A DNA stretch of 15,717 nt from Bdellovibrionales bacterium (lineage in GTDB: Bacteria > Bdellovibrionota > UBA1018 > CAIMNF01), in the NCBI GenBank assembly GCA_947457605.1, contig CANGWP010000041.1:1-15717 (forward strand). The letters run 5' to 3'. Under the pieces are notes generated by a model, which saw only the letters and a list, made by a program, of their open reading frames with translations, had not been told where the DNA came from and ran no database searches. Position numbers and translations under genes: made by a program. Shown one piece after another: positions 14,583-15,717 of this stretch (the first letter of the stretch is position 1; every line of letters starts with the position of its first letter).

Positions 14583-14601
14583 GCCCTTGGGAAGCAAGGG
14601 C
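14583..14601 (-). terminator. Stem-loop after tolB (attenuator or 3'-end hairpin)
   Basis: A perfect inverted repeat GCCCTTG-N5-CAAGGGC lies 4 nt after the tolB stop, between tolB and the HPt-like gene on the minus strand. The RNA would form a 7-bp GC-rich stem. No U-run follows, so it is not a standard intrinsic terminator. It could be a partial terminator, a processing or stability element that lowers expression of the downstream genes relative to tolB. Confidence 0.4.
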
Positions 14602-14605
14602 TGAC

Positions 14606-15717
14606 TCACTGCAGATAAGGGCTCCACTTCGGAGCCACGCAGTTGCCCATTCCGAAGGTCAGGCGGCGGACCTTGCTACCATCGCTATTCATGACAAAGA
14701 TGTTTTTTCCGCCCGAGCGGGTGCTGGAGAATGCGATAAAGGTCCCATCGGGACTGTAGTGGGGATCCTCATTGTTCCCCTCATCCTTGGTGAGTCGGTC
14801 GATCTTTCCCCCGTCTGAGGTAATCGTGAAGAGGTCGAAATGGCGGTCCAGCCAGCCGGCAAATACGATTTTAGCGCCATCCGGGGACCAGTTCGGGGTG
14901 GCATTGTAGGCCCCCGCATAGGTCAGCCGCTTTACTTCAAGTGGGTTTTTCAGGTCCAGGGTGTAGATCATGGGTTTGCCGGGCCTGGACGAAACGAAAG
15001 CGAGCTTTTGCCCATCCGGACTGAAGGAGGGATCCACATCAAAGCCCAAGGAGCGGGTCAGTTGCGAGCTGTCTCCCGAGGCAAGGTCCAGAAGATGGAT
15101 TTCGGGGTTTCCGGTATGGCTCATGGTGTAGGCGATCTTGCTTCCGTCTGGTGAATAACAAGCTCCCGAATTGATTCCACTTCGATTGCTGAGGAGTTTC
15201 AGAACGCCGGTTCTGAATTGGTATTCAAACATGTCGATGTTCTTGATGTTGCCCGAGTGCCGATTGTAAACCGAGAACGCAATCTTGGTCCCATCCGGAC
15301 TCCAGGCGGGAGCCATCGAAAGAGAACGGAGTTTGCTCACCTGGCGCATGTCGCTTCCATCAAAGCTTGAGGTGTAAATTTCTTTTTTGCCGGACTTGTC
15401 GCATACAAACGCGATCCGGGTCAGGAAAATGCCCTTTTTACCCGTGATTGCATAAACAATGTCGTTGGCAATTGTGTGGCCAAGCGCCTTCCATTCACCG
15501 GACTCGGCTGTGTATCGTTTGGCAAGGATTTCATTTCCGCCTCCTACTGATGCGAGGTGAAACTCGAGTGAAGGTCCGGTTTTAGAATCTGTGAAGCTCC
15601 CAAATCCCACATAGTCGCTACCGGTTTTTGCCCAATCCCCGATCTTCAGGTCAGCCAAGGCGCCAATCGAGGCTTGCGGAAATGCGCTTCCCGGAAGCAT
15701 TCGGAATTGATCCGTGA
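14606..15717 (-). CDS. tolB: Tol-Pal system protein TolB (5' end beyond the window)
   Basis: TolB is the periplasmic partner of Pal in the Tol-Pal envelope system, which links the outer membrane to peptidoglycan and helps outer-membrane constriction at division. The visible 370 codons have the end of the N-terminal domain (DQFRMLPGSAFPQASIGALA and DYVGFGSFTD..TGPSLEFHL) and a six-bladed beta propeller. Five blades carry the SPDG motif: AWSPDGTKIAF, CYSPDGSKIAY, SFSPDGQKLAF, NWSPDGAKIVF and HYSPDGTFIAF, and the last blade ends KWSPYLQ. The frame is open to the window edge and the ATG at 15700 lies inside the N-terminal domain, so the true start with its signal peptide is outside. Downstream comes the HPt-like gene, not pal, which departs from the usual tolB-pal order. 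A less specific PD40-propeller protein is the alternative, but the N-terminal domain argues for TolB. Confidence 0.9.
   Translation of the reverse strand, partial: TDQFRMLPGSAFPQASIGALADLKIGDWAKTGSDYVGFGSFTDSKTGPSLEFHLASVGGGNEILAKRYTAESGEWKALGHTIANDIVYAITGKKGIFLTRIAFVCDKSGKKEIYTSSFDGSDMRQVSKLRSLSMAPAWSPDGTKIAFSVYNRHSGNIKNIDMFEYQFRTGVLKLLSNRSGINSGACYSPDGSKIAYTMSHTGNPEIHLLDLASGDSSQLTRSLGFDVDPSFSPDGQKLAFVSSRPGKPMIYTLDLKNPLEVKRLTYAGAYNATPNWSPDGAKIVFAGWLDRHFDLFTITSDGGKIDRLTKDEGNNEDPHYSPDGTFIAFSSTRSGGKNIFVMNSDGSKVRRLTFGMGNCVAPKWSPYLQ

Noticed and set aside
1..15717. Mobile element, CRISPR array, tRNA or rRNA
   Set aside because: No transposase or integrase motif, no spaced direct repeats and no cloverleaf or rRNA-like sequence was seen on reading both strands.

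Overview
The window looks like chromosomal DNA of a Gram-negative bacterium with about 50% GC. A TolB beta-propeller, several signal peptides and Sec-type secreted proteins point to a cell with an outer membrane. The mix of a membrane-anchored HEAT protein, a secreted matrixin-like protease, large secreted lipid-binding-like proteins and compact ATGA/TGATG-coupled operons would fit Bdellovibrionota or a related delta-type lineage. That placement is inference only, since no rRNA or other marker gene is present. No insertion sequence, phage gene, tRNA, rRNA or CRISPR array was seen, and almost every base is coding.

Layout. (1) Plus strand, 1-3209: the end of a polytopic membrane protein, a membrane-anchored HEAT-repeat protein, a two-HKD phospholipase D/cardiolipin synthase (ClsB-like), and an endonuclease/exonuclease/phosphatase-fold protein (YbhP-like) joined to it by an ATGA overlap. 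The clsB-ybhP pair is the same neighbourhood as in Escherichia coli. (2) Plus strand, 3229-6548: a promoter with an inverted repeat, a secreted matrixin-like zinc protease, PgeF (multicopper-oxidase-like purine nucleoside phosphorylase family) and the M3 peptidase oligoendopeptidase F. (3) Minus strand, 10870-6556: two large secreted proteins that are distant tandem paralogs of each other, each built of two halves, then a YgiD/DODA-type extradiol dioxygenase. (4) A 216-bp divergent intergenic region (10871-11086), the only sizeable non-coding stretch. It holds a perfect 19-bp palindrome and a second, smaller one placed on the putative minus-strand promoter. (5) Plus strand, 11087-12307: an unrecognised single-pass membrane protein with a long Ala/Pro/Gly/Ser linker. 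(6) Minus strand, 15717-12277: tolB (running off the window), a small HPt-like protein, a FadI-like thiolase, and aat (leucyl/phenylalanyl-tRNA-protein transferase).

How the genes may work together. Blocks 1 and 3 suggest envelope-lipid work: cardiolipin synthesis in block 1, and secreted proteins whose predicted helix-plus-strand architecture resembles two-domain lipid-binding (TULIP/BPI-like) proteins in block 3. Block 2 combines extracellular and cytoplasmic proteolysis. Block 6 mixes envelope integrity (TolB), fatty-acid beta-oxidation and N-degron tagging. The most promising undescribed item is the tandem secreted paralog pair with its palindrome-bearing divergent control region. The second is the tolB-linked HPt-like protein, whose phosphorylatable histidine appears displaced by one residue.
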